Positions 18,485 through 28,654 of a stretch of 64,000 nt of DNA are shown here, piece after piece. The stretch lies in the NCBI RefSeq assembly GCF_041154385.1, contig NZ_AP028929.1, positions 744,001-808,000 on the forward strand. Direction: 5' to 3'. Below the pieces are notes generated by a model, which saw only the letters and a program-made list of their open reading frames with translations, had not been told where the DNA came from and searched no databases. Made by a program: the position numbers and the translations under genes. Numbering within the stretch: the first letter of the stretch is position 1; each line of letters opens with the position of its first letter. Origin of the DNA: Streptococcus sp. SN-1 (GTDB lineage: Bacteria > Bacillota > Bacilli > Lactobacillales > Streptococcaceae).

Positions 18485-18604
18485 TGTACTTTCTTGTATT
18501 GTAAAATGGTCTCTAGTATTATATCACATTCTCGCTTCATTCTTTTGATAAAATGGTAAAAATCTAGTATAATAGATAGAACTGAAAGTATGAGGTTACT
18601 AGCA

Positions 18605-19342
18605 ATGAAAATGAAACAAATTAGTGATACAACTTTGAAAATTACGATGTCTTTAGAGGATTTGATGGATCGTGGCATGGAGATTGCTGACTTTCTCGTT
18701 CCTCAAGAAAAAACGGAAGAATTCTTTTATGCTATCTTGGATGAGTTAGAGATGCCTGATAGCTTTCTGGATACAGGCATGTTGAGTTTCCGTGTAACTC
18801 CAAAACCTGATAAGGTCGATGTCTTTGTAACCAAATCAAAGATTGATCAAAATCTAGATTTTGAAGACTTATCGGATTTACCAGATATGGAAGAATTGGC
18901 TCAAATGTCGCCTGATGAGTTTATTAAAACCTTAGAAAAAAGCATCTCAGAAAAGACTAAGGATGATATCGAAGCGATTCAATCTCTAGAGCAAGTCGAA
19001 GCCAGGGAAGAAGAGCAGGAGCAGGCTGAACAAGAAGTTGAAAGCAAGAAAGAGCCTTACATCTACTACATCCTTTCTTTTTCTAAGTTAGCTGATTTGG
19101 TGGCTTTTTCAAAGACAGTGACTTTTGAGATGGAAACTTCTGAACTCTACAAGATGAATGAGCGCTATTATTTGACCATTTTAGTGGATATTGAAAATCA
19201 TCCAAGTCCATATCCAGCTTGGCTGTTGGCTCGTATGCGCGAGTTTGCAGACGATAGTGATATCAGTCGTTCAGTCTTACAAGAGTATGGCCAAGTCTTG
19301 ATGAATCACGATGCAGTGATCAATCTGCAAAAGATTGGCTAA
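18605..19342 (+). CDS. mecA: Adaptor protein MecA
   Basis: MecA hands substrates to the ClpC ATPase for degradation by ClpCP; in streptococci it targets the competence factor ComX. The 245-residue protein has the N-terminal recognition domain (MKMKQISDTTLKITMSLEDL), an acidic linker (DFEDLSDLPDMEELAQMSPD and a Glu/Gln-rich run near residue 140) and the C-terminal ClpC-binding domain (PYIYYILSFSKLADLVAFSK, ENHPSPYPAWLL). I use the ATG at 18605 with GAGG about 9 bases upstream. It is divergent from the flippase. Confidence 0.95.
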   Translation: MKMKQISDTTLKITMSLEDLMDRGMEIADFLVPQEKTEEFFYAILDELEMPDSFLDTGMLSFRVTPKPDKVDVFVTKSKIDQNLDFEDLSDLPDMEELAQMSPDEFIKTLEKSISEKTKDDIEAIQSLEQVEAREEEQEQAEQEVESKKEPYIYYILSFSKLADLVAFSKTVTFEMETSELYKMNERYYLTILVDIENHPSPYPAWLLARMREFADDSDISRSVLQEYGQVLMNHDAVINLQKIG

Positions 19343-19379
19343 TCCTTTCTGGAAAGTTATTTATAGATTTTAAGAAGAG

Positions 19380-19402
19380 CGAATCGTCTGATTCGTTTTT
19401 TT
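19380..19402 (+). terminator. Terminator after mecA
   Basis: CGAATC-GTCT-GATTCG followed by seven T residues. Confidence 0.85.
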
Positions 19403-19454
19403 CTTTTCTAGACTGAAATAGTGAATTACTATAATAGGAATTTTCACAAAATTC

Positions 19455-19463
19455 TGTTATAAT
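19455..19463 (+). promoter_or_regulatory. Extended -10 promoter of hom-thrB
   Basis: TGTTATAAT (TG-N-TATAAT) sits 31 bases before the hom start. A -35 is weak. Confidence 0.6.
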
Positions 19464-19494
19464 GGCTATATTAGAAAATTTCGAGGAGACAAAC

Positions 19495-20781
19495 ATGACA
19501 GTTAAAATTGCTTTACTAGGATTTGGTACCGTTGCAAGTGGTGTGCCCTTCCTCCTAAAGGAAAATGGAGAAAAAATCAATCAATCAGCGCATTCAGATA
19601 TTGAAGTTGCCAAGGTATTGGTCAAGGATGAAGATGAAAAGAATCGCTTGCTTGCAGCAGGGAATGACTTTAACTTTGTAACCAATGTGGATGACATTTT
19701 ATCAGACCAAGACATTACGATTGTAGTGGAATTGATGGGACGTATCGAACCTGCTAAAACCTTTATCACTCGTGCCTTGGAGGCTGGCAAACACGTTGTT
19801 ACTGCTAATAAGGACCTTTTGGCTGTCCATGGTGCAGAATTGTTAGAAATCGCTAAAGCTAACAAGGTAGCACTTTACTATGAAGCAGCAGTAGCTGGTG
19901 GGATTCCAATTCTTCGTACCTTGGCAAATTCATTGGCTTCTGATAAAATCACGCGAGTGCTTGGTGTAGTTAATGGAACTTCCAACTTCATGATGACCAA
20001 GATGGTGGAAGAAGGCTGGTCTTACGATGATGCTCTTGCGGAAGCACAAAGACTTGGATTTGCAGAAAGCGACCCTACAAATGATGTAGATGGAATTGAT
20101 GCAGCCTACAAGATGGTGATTTTGAGCCAATTTGCCTTTGGCATGAAGATTGCTTTTGATGATGTAGCCCACAAGGGAATTCGCAACATCACACCAGAAG
20201 ATGTAGCTGTAGCTCAAGAGCTTGGTTATGTAGTGAAATTGGTTGGTTCTATCGAGGAAACTCCTTCAGGAATTGCTGCAGAAGTGACTCCAACCTTCCT
20301 TCCTAAAGCGCACCCACTTGCCAGTGTGAATGGAGTAATGAACGCTGTCTTTGTAGAATCTATCGGTATTGGTGAGTCTATGTACTATGGACCAGGTGCT
20401 GGTCAAAAACCAACTGCTACAAGTGTGGTGGCGGATATTGTCCGTATCGTTCGTCGCCTGAATGATGGTACCATTGGCAAAGACTTCAATGAATACAGCC
20501 GTGACTTGGTCTTGGCTAATCCAGAAGATGTCAAAGCAAATTACTACTTCTCAATCTTGGCTCCAGACTCAAAAGGTCAGGTCTTGAAACTTGCTGAAAT
20601 CTTTAATGCTCAAGATATTTCCTTCAAGCAAATCCTCCAAGATGGCAAAGATGGTGACAAGGCGCGTGTCGTTATCATTACACACAAGATTAATAAAGCC
20701 CAGCTTGAAAATGTCTCAGCTGAATTGAAGAAGGTTTCAGAATTCGACCTCTTGAATACCTTCAAGGTGCTAGGAGAATAA
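19495..20781 (+). CDS. hom: Homoserine dehydrogenase
   Basis: It reduces aspartate semialdehyde to homoserine with NAD(P)H, feeding threonine and methionine synthesis. The nucleotide-binding start is [15 protein letters not shown]. The catalytic region has [38 protein letters not shown] and the [18 protein letters not shown] signature. A C-terminal ACT-like regulatory domain covers about residues 350-428. The start at 19495 has GAGGAG 7 bases upstream, better than the earlier in-frame ATG at 19462, which overlaps the promoter. thrB follows after 1 base. Confidence 0.96.
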   Translation: MTVKIALLGFGTVASGVPFLLKENGEKINQSAHSDIEVAKVLVKDEDEKNRLLAAGNDFNFVTNVDDILSDQDITIVVELMGRIEPAKTFITRALEAGKHVVTANKDLLAVHGAELLEIAKANKVALYYEAAVAGGIPILRTLANSLASDKITRVLGVVNGTSNFMMTKMVEEGWSYDDALAEAQRLGFAESDPTNDVDGIDAAYKMVILSQFAFGMKIAFDDVAHKGIRNITPEDVAVAQELGYVVKLVGSIEETPSGIAAEVTPTFLPKAHPLASVNGVMNAVFVESIGIGESMYYGPGAGQKPTATSVVADIVRIVRRLNDGTIGKDFNEYSRDLVLANPEDVKANYYFSILAPDSKGQVLKLAEIFNAQDISFKQILQDGKDGDKARVVIITHKINKAQLENVSAELKKVSEFDLLNTFKVLGE

Positions 20782-20782
20782 G

Positions 20783-21652
20783 ATGAAGATTATTGTACCT
20801 GCAACCAGTGCCAATATCGGGCCAGGTTTTGACTCGGTCGGTGTAGCTGTAACCAAGTATCTTCAAATCGAGGTCTGTGAAGAACGAGATGAGTGGTTGA
20901 TTGAACACCAGATTGGCAAATGGATTCCTCATGACGAGCGTAATCTCTTACTCAAAATCGCTTTGCAAATTGTACCAGACTTGCAGCCAAGACGCTTGAA
21001 AATGACCAGTGATGTTCCCTTGGCACGTGGTTTGGGTTCTTCCAGCTCGGTTATTGTTGCTGGGATTGAACTAGCCAACCAACTAGGGAATCTCAACTTG
21101 TCAGACCATGAAAAATTGCAGTTAGCGACCAAGATTGAAGGGCATCCAGACAATGTGGCTCCAGCCATTTATGGTAATCTCGTTATTGCAAGTTCCGTTG
21201 AAGGTCAAGTCTCTGCTATCGTAGCAGACTTCCCAGAGTGTGATTTCCTAGCCTACATTCCAAACTATGAATTGCGTACTCGAGACAGCCGTGGTGTCTT
21301 GCCTAAGAAATTGTCCTATAAGGAAGCTGTTGCAGCTAGTTCTATCGCCAATGTGGCAGTTGCAGCCTTGTTGGCAGGAGACATGGTGACCGCTGGGCAA
21401 GCAATCGAGGGAGACCTCTTTCACGAGCGCTATCGTCAGGACTTGGTGAGAGAATTTGCGACGATTAAGCAAGTGGCCAAAGATAATGGTGCCTATGCAA
21501 CCTACCTCTCTGGTGCCGGGCCGACAGTTATGGTCTTAGCTTCTCATGACAAGATACCAGCGATTAAGGCAGAATTAGAAAAGCAACCTTTCAAAGGAAA
21601 ACTGCATGACTTGAAAGTTGATACCCAAGGTGTCCGTGTCGAAGCAAAATAA
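20783..21652 (+). CDS. thrB: Homoserine kinase
   Basis: It phosphorylates homoserine for threonine synthesis and is a cytoplasmic GHMP kinase. The start [20 protein letters not shown] is typical. The ATP-binding loop [12 protein letters not shown] is near residues 79-90, followed by [15 protein letters not shown] and the late [11 protein letters not shown] motif. Length 289 is normal. It begins one base after hom, so the two genes form an operon that ends at the terminator at 21662. Confidence 0.96.
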   Translation: MKIIVPATSANIGPGFDSVGVAVTKYLQIEVCEERDEWLIEHQIGKWIPHDERNLLLKIALQIVPDLQPRRLKMTSDVPLARGLGSSSSVIVAGIELANQLGNLNLSDHEKLQLATKIEGHPDNVAPAIYGNLVIASSVEGQVSAIVADFPECDFLAYIPNYELRTRDSRGVLPKKLSYKEAVAASSIANVAVAALLAGDMVTAGQAIEGDLFHERYRQDLVREFATIKQVAKDNGAYATYLSGAGPTVMVLASHDKIPAIKAELEKQPFKGKLHDLKVDTQGVRVEAK

Positions 21653-21661
21653 AGAATAGAA

Positions 21662-21709
21662 GATAGGATGGGGAAACTCTCGACCGGAGGGCTTCCTATC
21701 CTTTTTTTT
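21662..21709 (+). terminator. Terminator after thrB
   Basis: GATAGGA pairs with TCCTATC (stem continues imperfectly inward) followed by a long T-run. Confidence 0.75.
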
Positions 21710-21751
21710 GAAAAGAAGCCTAATTAAAAACTTGATAAAGGAGAAATAAAG

Positions 21752-22690
21752 ATGGCAGAAATTTATCTAGCAGGTGGTTGTTTTTGGGGCCTAGAGGAAT
21801 ATTTTTCACGCATTTCTGGAGTTCTAGCAACCAGTGTCGGCTACGCTAATGGACAAGTCGAAACGACCAATTACCAACTGCTCAAGGAAACAGACCATGC
21901 AGAAACGGTTCAAGTGATTTACGATGAGAAGGCAGTCTCACTCAGAGGAATTCTGCTCTATTATTTCCGAGTCATCGATCCCCTGTCTGTTAACCAGCAG
22001 GGAAATGATAGTGGTCGCCAATATCGAACTGGGATTTATTATCAAGATGAAGCAGATTCACCAGCTATCTACACTGTGGTACAGGAGCAGGAGCGCATGC
22101 TGGGTCGAAAGATTGCAGTAGAGGTGGAGAAACTTCGCCACTACATTTTGGCTGAAGATTACCACCAAGACTATCTTAAGAAAAATCCTTCAGGTTACTG
22201 TCATATCGATGTGACCGATGCTGATAAACCATTGATTGATGCCTCTAACTATGAAAAGCCTAGTCAAGAGGTGTTAAAGGGCAGTTTGTCTGAAGAATCC
22301 TATCGTGTTACCCAAGAAGCTGCTACAGAGGCTCCATTTACCAATGCCTATGACCAAACCTTTGAAGAGGGAATTTATGTAGACATTACGACGGGTGAGC
22401 CACTATTTTTTGCCAAGGATAAGTTTGCCTCAGATTGTGGTTGGCCAAGTTTTAGCCATCCGATTTCAAAAGAGTTGATTCACTATTACAAGGACCTGAG
22501 TCATGGAATGGAGCGAATTGAGGTTCGTTCTCGATCAGGAAATGCTCACTTGGGTCATGTTTTCACAGATGGACCGCGTGAGTTAGGTAGTCTCCGTTAC
22601 TGTATCAATTCTGCCTCTCTGCGCTTTGTGGCCAAGGATGAGATGGAAGAAGCAGGATATGGCTATCTACTGCCATATTTAAACAAATAA
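21752..22690 (+). CDS. msrAB: Fused peptide methionine sulfoxide reductase MsrA-MsrB
   Basis: It repairs both S- and R-methionine sulfoxide in proteins. The N-terminal MsrA domain has [12 protein letters not shown] with the catalytic Cys at residue 10. The C-terminal MsrB domain (about residues 175-312) has [27 protein letters not shown] and the active-site Cys in [11 protein letters not shown]. The 312-residue length fits the two-domain enzyme. There is no obvious signal peptide, so this is the cytoplasmic type. Confidence 0.95.
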   Translation: MAEIYLAGGCFWGLEEYFSRISGVLATSVGYANGQVETTNYQLLKETDHAETVQVIYDEKAVSLRGILLYYFRVIDPLSVNQQGNDSGRQYRTGIYYQDEADSPAIYTVVQEQERMLGRKIAVEVEKLRHYILAEDYHQDYLKKNPSGYCHIDVTDADKPLIDASNYEKPSQEVLKGSLSEESYRVTQEAATEAPFTNAYDQTFEEGIYVDITTGEPLFFAKDKFASDCGWPSFSHPISKELIHYYKDLSHGMERIEVRSRSGNAHLGHVFTDGPRELGSLRYCINSASLRFVAKDEMEEAGYGYLLPYLNK

Positions 22691-22700
22691 AATTGAGAGG

Positions 22701-22720
22701 GTGGGAGCTTCCCACTTTCT
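22701..22720 (+). terminator. Probable terminator after msrAB
   Basis: GTGGGA-GCT-TCCCAC followed by TTTCTTC. Short loop and imperfect T-run make it moderate. Confidence 0.5.
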
Positions 22721-22750
22721 TCATTTCCAGAATAAGAATAGAAGGGATTT

Positions 22751-24475
22751 ATGAAACACCTATTATCTTACTTCAAACCTTACATCAAGGAATCAATTTT
22801 AGCACCCTTGTTCAAGCTACTAGAAGCTGTGTTTGAGCTCTTAGTTCCTATGGTGATTGCTGGGATTGTTGACCAATCCTTGCCCCAGAAAAATCAAGGT
22901 CATCTCTGGATGCAGATTGGCTTTCTCCTTATCTTTGCAGTGATTGGTGTTGTAGTGGCTTTGGTAGCTCAATTTTACTCAGCTAAGGCTGCGGTTGGAT
23001 TTGCCAAAGAATTGACAAACGACCTCTATCGTCATATTCTTTCATTGCCCAAGGATAGCAGAGATCGTTTGACCACTTCTAGCTTGGTCACTCGCTTGAC
23101 TTCGGACACTTACCAGATTCAGACTGGGATCAATCAATTCCTGCGTCTCTTTTTACGAGCGCCTATTATCGTTTTTGGTGCCATTTTTATGGCCTATCGA
23201 ATCTCAGCTGAGCTGACTTTCTGGTTCTTGGTCATGGTTGTCATTTTGACCGTCGTCATTGTAGGCCTTTCTCGGTTAGTCAATCCTCTCTACAGCAGTC
23301 TTAGAAAGAAAACGGACCAACTGGTTCAGGAAACACGTCAGCAATTACAAGGAATACGGGTTATTCGTGCTTTTGGACAAGAAAAACGAGAGTTACAGAT
23401 TTTTCAAACTCTTAACCTAGTCTATGCTAGATTACAAGAAAAGACAGGTTTTTGGTCTAGTTTATTAACACCTCTGACCTATCTGATTGTTAATGGGACC
23501 CTCCTTATTATTATCTTGCAGGGATATGTTTCAATTCAAGGAGGATTGCTAAGTCAGGGTGCTCTCATTGCCCTTATCAACTATCTCTTACAGATTTTGG
23601 TGGAATTGGTCAAGCTAGCCATGCTGATAAATTCTCTCAACCAGTCCTATATCTCAGCTAAGCGAATTGAGGAAGTCTTTGCCGAAGCTCCAGAAGACAT
23701 CCATTCAGAATTAGAACAAAAGCAAGTTACCAGCAATCAGGTTTTACAAGTTCAAGAACTGACCTTTACCTATCCTGATGCGGCCCAGCCTTCTCTGAGA
23801 GACATTTCCTTTGCTATGCAGCAAGGGCAAATCCTTGGTATCATTGGGGGAACAGGTTCTGGTAAATCAAGTTTGGTGCAACTCATTCTTGGACTTTATC
23901 CAGTAGACAAGGGGAGCATTGACCTTTATCGAGATGGATCTGGTCCTCTTAATTTGGAGCAGTGGCGGTCTTGGATTGCCTATGTGCCCCAAAAAGTCGA
24001 ACTCTTTAAAGGAACCATTCGTTCCAACTTGACTCTAGGTTTACATAAAGAAGTAAGAGACCAAGAGCTTTGGCAGGCCTTGGAAATTGCACAAGCCAAG
24101 GATTTTGTCAGTGATAAGGAAGGACTCTTGGATGCTCTAGTTGAGGCAGGAGGACGAAATTTTTCAGGTGGACAAAAACAAAGGCTGTCTATCGCACGAG
24201 CAGTCTTGCGCCAGGCTCCGTTTCTCATCTTAGATGATGCGACCTCGGCCCTCGACACCATTACCGAGTCCAAGCTCTTGAAAGCTATCCGAGAAAATTT
24301 ACCAAATACAAGTTTAATCTTAATCTCTCAACGAACCTCGACTTTACAGATGGCTGACCAGATTCTCCTCTTAGAAAAAGGAGAGCTCCTAGCTATCGGC
24401 AAGCACGAGGACTTGATGAAGTCCAGTCAAGTTTATCGCGAAATCAATGCATCCCAACATGGAAAGGAGGACTAG
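22751..24475 (+). CDS. ABC exporter half-transporter (first subunit of a heterodimer)
   Basis: Fused permease-ATPase of 574 residues: six membrane helices (residues 15-300) then an ATPase with Walker A GGTGSGKSS (about 366), signature FSGGQKQRLS (about 471) and Walker B FLILDDATSALD. The Walker B ends in Asp rather than the catalytic Glu, the mark of the degenerate site in heterodimeric exporters. The second subunit follows after 1 base. Such pairs (LmrCD/PatAB/BmrCD-like) export drugs or lipids; the substrate here is unknown. Confidence 0.9.
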   Translation: MKHLLSYFKPYIKESILAPLFKLLEAVFELLVPMVIAGIVDQSLPQKNQGHLWMQIGFLLIFAVIGVVVALVAQFYSAKAAVGFAKELTNDLYRHILSLPKDSRDRLTTSSLVTRLTSDTYQIQTGINQFLRLFLRAPIIVFGAIFMAYRISAELTFWFLVMVVILTVVIVGLSRLVNPLYSSLRKKTDQLVQETRQQLQGIRVIRAFGQEKRELQIFQTLNLVYARLQEKTGFWSSLLTPLTYLIVNGTLLIIILQGYVSIQGGLLSQGALIALINYLLQILVELVKLAMLINSLNQSYISAKRIEEVFAEAPEDIHSELEQKQVTSNQVLQVQELTFTYPDAAQPSLRDISFAMQQGQILGIIGGTGSGKSSLVQLILGLYPVDKGSIDLYRDGSGPLNLEQWRSWIAYVPQKVELFKGTIRSNLTLGLHKEVRDQELWQALEIAQAKDFVSDKEGLLDALVEAGGRNFSGGQKQRLSIARAVLRQAPFLILDDATSALDTITESKLLKAIRENLPNTSLILISQRTSTLQMADQILLLEKGELLAIGKHEDLMKSSQVYREINASQHGKED

Positions 24476-24476
24476 C

Positions 24477-26225
24477 ATGAGACGACAAACTGCAAACCAG
24501 ACGCTCAAACGTTTGGCCAAAGATTTAGCAAGCCATCCCTTCCTCCTTTTCCTAGCCTTTCTAGGAACTATTGTCCAGGTTGCCTTATCAATCTACCTAC
24601 CTATTCTGATTGGGCAGGTCATTGACCAGGTCCTAGTGGCTGGTTCTTCGCTAGTTTTTTGGCAGATTTTCCTCCAGATGATCTTGGTGGTCATAGGAAA
24701 TACCCTTGTACAGTGGGTCAATCCTCTTCTCTATAATCGCCTAATCTTCTCTTATACCAGAGACTTGCGAGAGCAAATCATCCATAAGCTCCATCGTTTA
24801 CCGATTGCCTTTGTGGATCGACAAGGAAGTGGAGAGATGGTTAGTCGTGTAACTACGGATATAGAACAGTTATCAGCTGGTTTGACCATGATTTTTAACC
24901 AATTTTTCATCGGCGTCTTGATGATTTTGGTTAGTATTCTAGCCATGCTTCAAATTCATCTCCTCATGACTCTCTTAGTCTTGCTGTTGACGCCACTGTC
25001 TATGGTGATTTCACGCTTTATTGCCAAACGCTCCTATCATCTCTTCCAGAAGCAAACAGAGACGAGGGGCATTCAGACTCAGTTGATTGAAGAATCGCTT
25101 AGCCAGCAGACCATTATCCAGTCCTTTAATGCTCAGACAGAGTTTATCCAAAGACTGCACGAGGCGAATGCCAACTACTCAGGCTATTCTCAGTCAGCCA
25201 TCTTTTATTCATCAACGGTTAATCCTTCAACTCGCTTTGTCAATGCACTCATTTATGCGCTTTTAGCTGGAGTAGGAGCTTATCGTATCATGATGGGTTC
25301 AACCTTGACCATCGGTCGTTTAGTAACCTTTTTGAACTATGTTCAGCAATACACCAAGCCTTTTAATGATATTTCTTCAGTTCTAGCCGAATTGCAAAGT
25401 GCTCTGGCTTGTGCAGAGCGCGTCTATGCTGTCTTAGAAAGTCCTGAGGTGGCTGAAAGTGGCAAGGCGGTCTTGACCAGTGACCAAGTTAAGGGAGCTA
25501 TTTCCTTTAAACATGTCTCTTTTGGTTATAATCCTGAAAAGATTTTGATTAAGGATTTATCTATTGATATTCCAGCTGGTAGCAAGGTAGCCATCGTTGG
25601 TCCGACAGGTGCTGGCAAGTCAACTCTTATCAATCTCCTCATGCGGTTTTATCCGATTAACTCAGGAGATATCTTGTTAGATGGTCGTTCCATTTACGAC
25701 TATATCCGAGCGTCATTGAGACAGCAGTTTGGCATAGTGCTCCAAGAAACCTGGCTCAAGCAAGGGACCATTCATGACAATATTGCCTTTGGCACTCCTG
25801 ATGCTAGTCGGGAGCAAGTGATTGCTGCTGCCAAAGCAGCCAATGCCGACTTTTTCATCCAACAGTTACCTCAAGGCTATGATACAAAGCTAGAAAATGC
25901 TGGAGAATCTCTCTCTGTCGGTCAGGCTCAGCTCTTGACCATTGCCCGAGTCTTTCTGGCTATTCCAAAGATTCTCATCTTAGACGAGGCGACTTCTTCC
26001 ATCGATACACGGACAGAAGTGCTAGTTCAGGATGCCTTTGCCAAACTCATGAAGGGGCGCACAAGCTTTATCATTGCCCACCGCTTGTCTACCATTCAGG
26101 ATGCGGATATGATTCTAGTCTTAGTGGATGGCGACATTGTTGAGTATGGAAACCATCAGGAACTCATGGCTCGAAAGGGCAAGTATTATCAAATGCAGCA
26201 AGCTACAGCTTTTAGCTCTGAATAA
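24477..26225 (+). CDS. ABC exporter half-transporter (second subunit of a heterodimer)
   Basis: Six membrane helices are followed by an ATPase with Walker A GPTGAGKST (about 375), signature SVGQAQLL (about 480) and Walker B ILILDEATSSID. It has the catalytic Glu missing in its partner but a degenerate signature (SVGQ instead of SGGQ), the complementary asymmetry expected of a heterodimeric exporter. I use the ATG at 24477 with AAAGGAGG upstream; an in-frame ATG at 24447 lies inside the previous gene. Confidence 0.9.
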   Translation: MRRQTANQTLKRLAKDLASHPFLLFLAFLGTIVQVALSIYLPILIGQVIDQVLVAGSSLVFWQIFLQMILVVIGNTLVQWVNPLLYNRLIFSYTRDLREQIIHKLHRLPIAFVDRQGSGEMVSRVTTDIEQLSAGLTMIFNQFFIGVLMILVSILAMLQIHLLMTLLVLLLTPLSMVISRFIAKRSYHLFQKQTETRGIQTQLIEESLSQQTIIQSFNAQTEFIQRLHEANANYSGYSQSAIFYSSTVNPSTRFVNALIYALLAGVGAYRIMMGSTLTIGRLVTFLNYVQQYTKPFNDISSVLAELQSALACAERVYAVLESPEVAESGKAVLTSDQVKGAISFKHVSFGYNPEKILIKDLSIDIPAGSKVAIVGPTGAGKSTLINLLMRFYPINSGDILLDGRSIYDYIRASLRQQFGIVLQETWLKQGTIHDNIAFGTPDASREQVIAAAKAANADFFIQQLPQGYDTKLENAGESLSVGQAQLLTIARVFLAIPKILILDEATSSIDTRTEVLVQDAFAKLMKGRTSFIIAHRLSTIQDADMILVLVDGDIVEYGNHQELMARKGKYYQMQQATAFSSE

Positions 26226-26253
26226 GCCATTCTCTTTTGAAAGTTTATGGACG

Positions 26254-26283
26254 AAAAAAGTTGCCTTCGGGTGACTTTTTTGT
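26254..26283 (+). terminator. Terminator after the ABC exporter pair
   Basis: AAAAAAGTTGCC-TTCG-GGTGACTTTTTT hairpin with a UUCG-type tetraloop and T-run. Confidence 0.75.
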
Positions 26284-26312
26284 TACAATAGCTAGAAAAA
26301 TTATTCACTGTA

Positions 26313-26544
26313 ATACTCAATGAAAATCAAAGAGCAAATTAGGAAGCTAGTCGCAGGTTGCTCAAAGCACTGCTTTGAGGTTGTAGATAAGACTGACGAA
26401 GTCAGCTCAAAACACTGTTTTGAGGTTGTAGATAAGACTGACGAAGTCAGCTCAAAACACTGTTTTGAGGTTGTGGATAGAACTGACGAAGTCTGTAACC
26501 ATACCTACGGCAAGGTGAATCTGAAGTGGTTTGAAGAGAGTATA
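26313..26544 (-). repeat. BOX element 1 (boxC-boxB-boxB-boxA)
   Basis: ATACTCAATGAAAATCAAAG opens boxC, two 45-base boxB units follow at 26405-26449 and 26450-26494, and the boxA end contains CCTACGGCAAGG and GTTTGAAGAG. The canonical boxA-to-boxC direction is on the minus strand. It forms the leader of the amidohydrolase gene. Because boxB is 45 bases, a frame stays open through the whole element. Confidence 0.93.
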
Positions 26545-26571
26545 AATTGTCTTTTAGAAAAGGAGCCTATA

Positions 26572-27831
26572 ATGAAAGTCTTTCAGCATGTAAATATCGT
26601 GACTTGTGACCAAGATTTCCATGTTTATTTGGATGGAATCTTAGCAGTTAAAGATTCTCAAATCGTCTATGTCGGTCAAGAGAATTCAGAGATTTTAGAG
26701 CAAGCTGAGCAGATTATAGACTATCAGGGGGCCTGGATTATGCCTGGTTTGGTCAATTGTCACACCCATTCTGCTATGACAGGATTGCGAGGAATTCGGG
26801 ATGACAGCAATCTCCATGAATGGCTCAATGACTATATCTGGCCAGCAGAAGCTGAGTTTACTCCCGACATGACTACTAAGGCGGTCAAAGAAGCTCTGAC
26901 AGAGATGCTCCAGTCAGGAACAACAACCTTTAATGATATGTATAATCCTAATGGTGTAGATATTGAGCAAATTTATCAGGTAGTGAAAGATTCTAAGATG
27001 CGTTGTTATTTCTCACCGACTCTTTTTTCTTCAGAGGCAGAGACAACTGCTGAAACTATAAGCAGAACTCGAGCAATCATTGAGGAAATTATTGGATATA
27101 AAAATCCAAATTTCAAGGTGATGGTAGCCCCACATTCTCCCTACAGCTGTAGTAGAGACTTGCTGGCGGAAAGCTTAGATATGGCAAAAGAGTTGAATAT
27201 TCCTCTCCATATCCATGTGGCGGAGACCAAGGAGGAGTCAGGCATTATCCTGAAACGATACGGCAAACGTCCCCTCGCCTTTTTAGAAGAACTGGGTTAC
27301 TTAGTGCATCCGTCTGTCTTTGCTCACGGGGTAGAATTAAACGAGAAAGAAATTGAACGCTTGGCAACTTCTCAAGTGTCTATTGCTCACAACCCTATCA
27401 GTAACCTCAAATTGGCCTCAGGAATCGCTCCCATCATCCAACTGCAAAAAGCAGGAGTAGCAGTTGGAATTGCGACAGATTCAGTTGCTTCCAACAACAA
27501 CCTTGATATGTTTGAGGAAGGACGAACAGCAGCTCTCTTACAGAAAATGAAGAGTGGAGATGCCAGCCAGTTTCCAATCGAAACAGCTCTCAAGGCACTG
27601 ACAATCGAAGGGGCTAAGGTTCTAGGAATGGAAAATCAGATAGGAAGTCTAGAAGTCGGCAAGCAAGCAGATTTTCTCGTTATTCAACCACAAGGCAAAA
27701 TTCATCTCCAACCTCAGGAAAATATGCTTTCTCACCTCGTCTATGCTGTTAAATCCAGTGATGTTGATGATGTTTATATCGCTGGAGAACAGGTTGTCAA
27801 GCAAGGTAAAGTTTTGACGGTAGAACTTTAA
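26572..27831 (+). CDS. mtaD: Amidohydrolase, adenosine/methylthioadenosine/SAH deaminase type
   Basis: Members (Atz/Trz family) deaminate adenosine derivatives such as S-adenosylhomocysteine or 5'-methylthioadenosine. Metal and active-site motifs are visible: NCHTHSAM (His64, His66), HVAETKEES (about 215), AHGVELNE, HNPISNLKLASG and GIATDSVASNN (Asp about 303). Length is 419 residues. The start at 26572 follows AAAAGGAG; the frame is also open upstream through the BOX element to 26320, but that extension is the repeated BOX peptide and not part of the family. Precise substrate not proven. Confidence 0.85.
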   Translation: MKVFQHVNIVTCDQDFHVYLDGILAVKDSQIVYVGQENSEILEQAEQIIDYQGAWIMPGLVNCHTHSAMTGLRGIRDDSNLHEWLNDYIWPAEAEFTPDMTTKAVKEALTEMLQSGTTTFNDMYNPNGVDIEQIYQVVKDSKMRCYFSPTLFSSEAETTAETISRTRAIIEEIIGYKNPNFKVMVAPHSPYSCSRDLLAESLDMAKELNIPLHIHVAETKEESGIILKRYGKRPLAFLEELGYLVHPSVFAHGVELNEKEIERLATSQVSIAHNPISNLKLASGIAPIIQLQKAGVAVGIATDSVASNNNLDMFEEGRTAALLQKMKSGDASQFPIETALKALTIEGAKVLGMENQIGSLEVGKQADFLVIQPQGKIHLQPQENMLSHLVYAVKSSDVDDVYIAGEQVVKQGKVLTVEL

Positions 27832-27874
27832 AAGAAAAATCACGAAAAAATTTTAAAAAAAGTTTGCAAAAATC

Positions 27875-27903
27875 TTGCATTCTTTTTTTGACTATGCTAT
27901 ACT
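27875..27903 (+). promoter_or_regulatory. Promoter of rplJ-rplL
   Basis: TTGCAT, 17-base spacer, TATACT, about 180 bases before rplJ, leaving a long leader. Confidence 0.65.
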
Positions 27904-27909
27904 TATATA

Positions 27910-28081
27910 CGGTTTGAAAAAACTGCCTAAGACAGTAGGGGAGCTCGACTCATAAGTATCCTACCGAGGACAAAACGTATCATGTAAAAAGAAGCGTATT
28001 GTACTTTCGTGTCTAGGTTTGGGCGCGTTTTTCTTTTGGAAAAATTCCCCAAGCAAAATAATAACGGAGGTGAACACACTA
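27910..28081 (+). ncRNA. Ribosomal protein L10 leader (autoregulatory mRNA region)
   Basis: The 170-base untranslated leader before rplJ contains CTGCCTAAGACAGTAGGGG, TAAGTATCCTACCGAGGAC and a later helix near the start. L10 leaders bind the L10-L12 complex and reduce expression when the proteins are in excess. The call rests on position, length and the folded purine-rich block; no structure prediction was run. Confidence 0.7.
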
Positions 28082-28582
28082 ATGAGTGAAGCAATTATTG
28101 CTAAAAAAGCGGAACTAGTTGACGTAGTAGCTGAAAAAATGAAAGCTGCTGCATCTATCGTCGTTGTTGACGCTCGTGGTTTGACAGTTGAGCAAGATAC
28201 AGTTCTTCGTCGTGAGCTTCGTGGAAGCGAAGTTGAGTACAAAGTCATTAAAAACTCAATCTTGCGTCGTGCAGCTGAAAAAGCTGGTCTTGAAGATCTT
28301 GCATCTGTATTTGTTGGACCATCTGCAGTAGCATTTTCTAACGAAGATGTTATCGCACCAGCGAAAATCTTGAACGACTTTTCTAAAAACGCTGAAGCAC
28401 TTGAAATCAAAGGTGGTGCAATCGAAGGCGCTGTCGCATCTAAAGAAGAGATTCTTGCACTTGCAACTCTTCCAAACCGCGAAGGACTTCTTTCTATGCT
28501 CCTTTCTGTACTTCAAGCGCCAGTGCGCAACGTTGCTCTTGCAGTCAAAGCGGTTGCAGACAACAAAGAAGACGCAGCTTAA
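28082..28582 (+). CDS. rplJ: 50S ribosomal protein L10
   Basis: L10 anchors the L7/L12 stalk on 23S rRNA and recruits elongation factors. The N-terminal domain has [20 protein letters not shown] and [16 protein letters not shown], and the C-terminal helix that binds L12 dimers is at the end ([17 protein letters not shown]). Length 166 is normal. The start is the ATG at 28082 after GGAGGTG; an in-frame ATG at 28019 lies in the leader. Confidence 0.98.
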   Translation: MSEAIIAKKAELVDVVAEKMKAAASIVVVDARGLTVEQDTVLRRELRGSEVEYKVIKNSILRRAAEKAGLEDLASVFVGPSAVAFSNEDVIAPAKILNDFSKNAEALEIKGGAIEGAVASKEEILALATLPNREGLLSMLLSVLQAPVRNVALAVKAVADNKEDAA

Positions 28583-28654
28583 TCTTAAGCTACGCAGCGT
28601 AGCCTAGCTACGAAAATCTATTATAAATTTAAAACATATTTGGAGGAAATAACA

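Noticed and set aside
26405..26494. Short tandem repeats as a possible CRISPR array
   Set aside because: The 45-base units are contiguous boxB copies without unique spacers.
26320..26571. N-terminal extension of the amidohydrolase through the BOX element
   Set aside because: The extension is translated BOX repeat, is absent from the family, and a good ribosome-binding site precedes the ATG at 26572.
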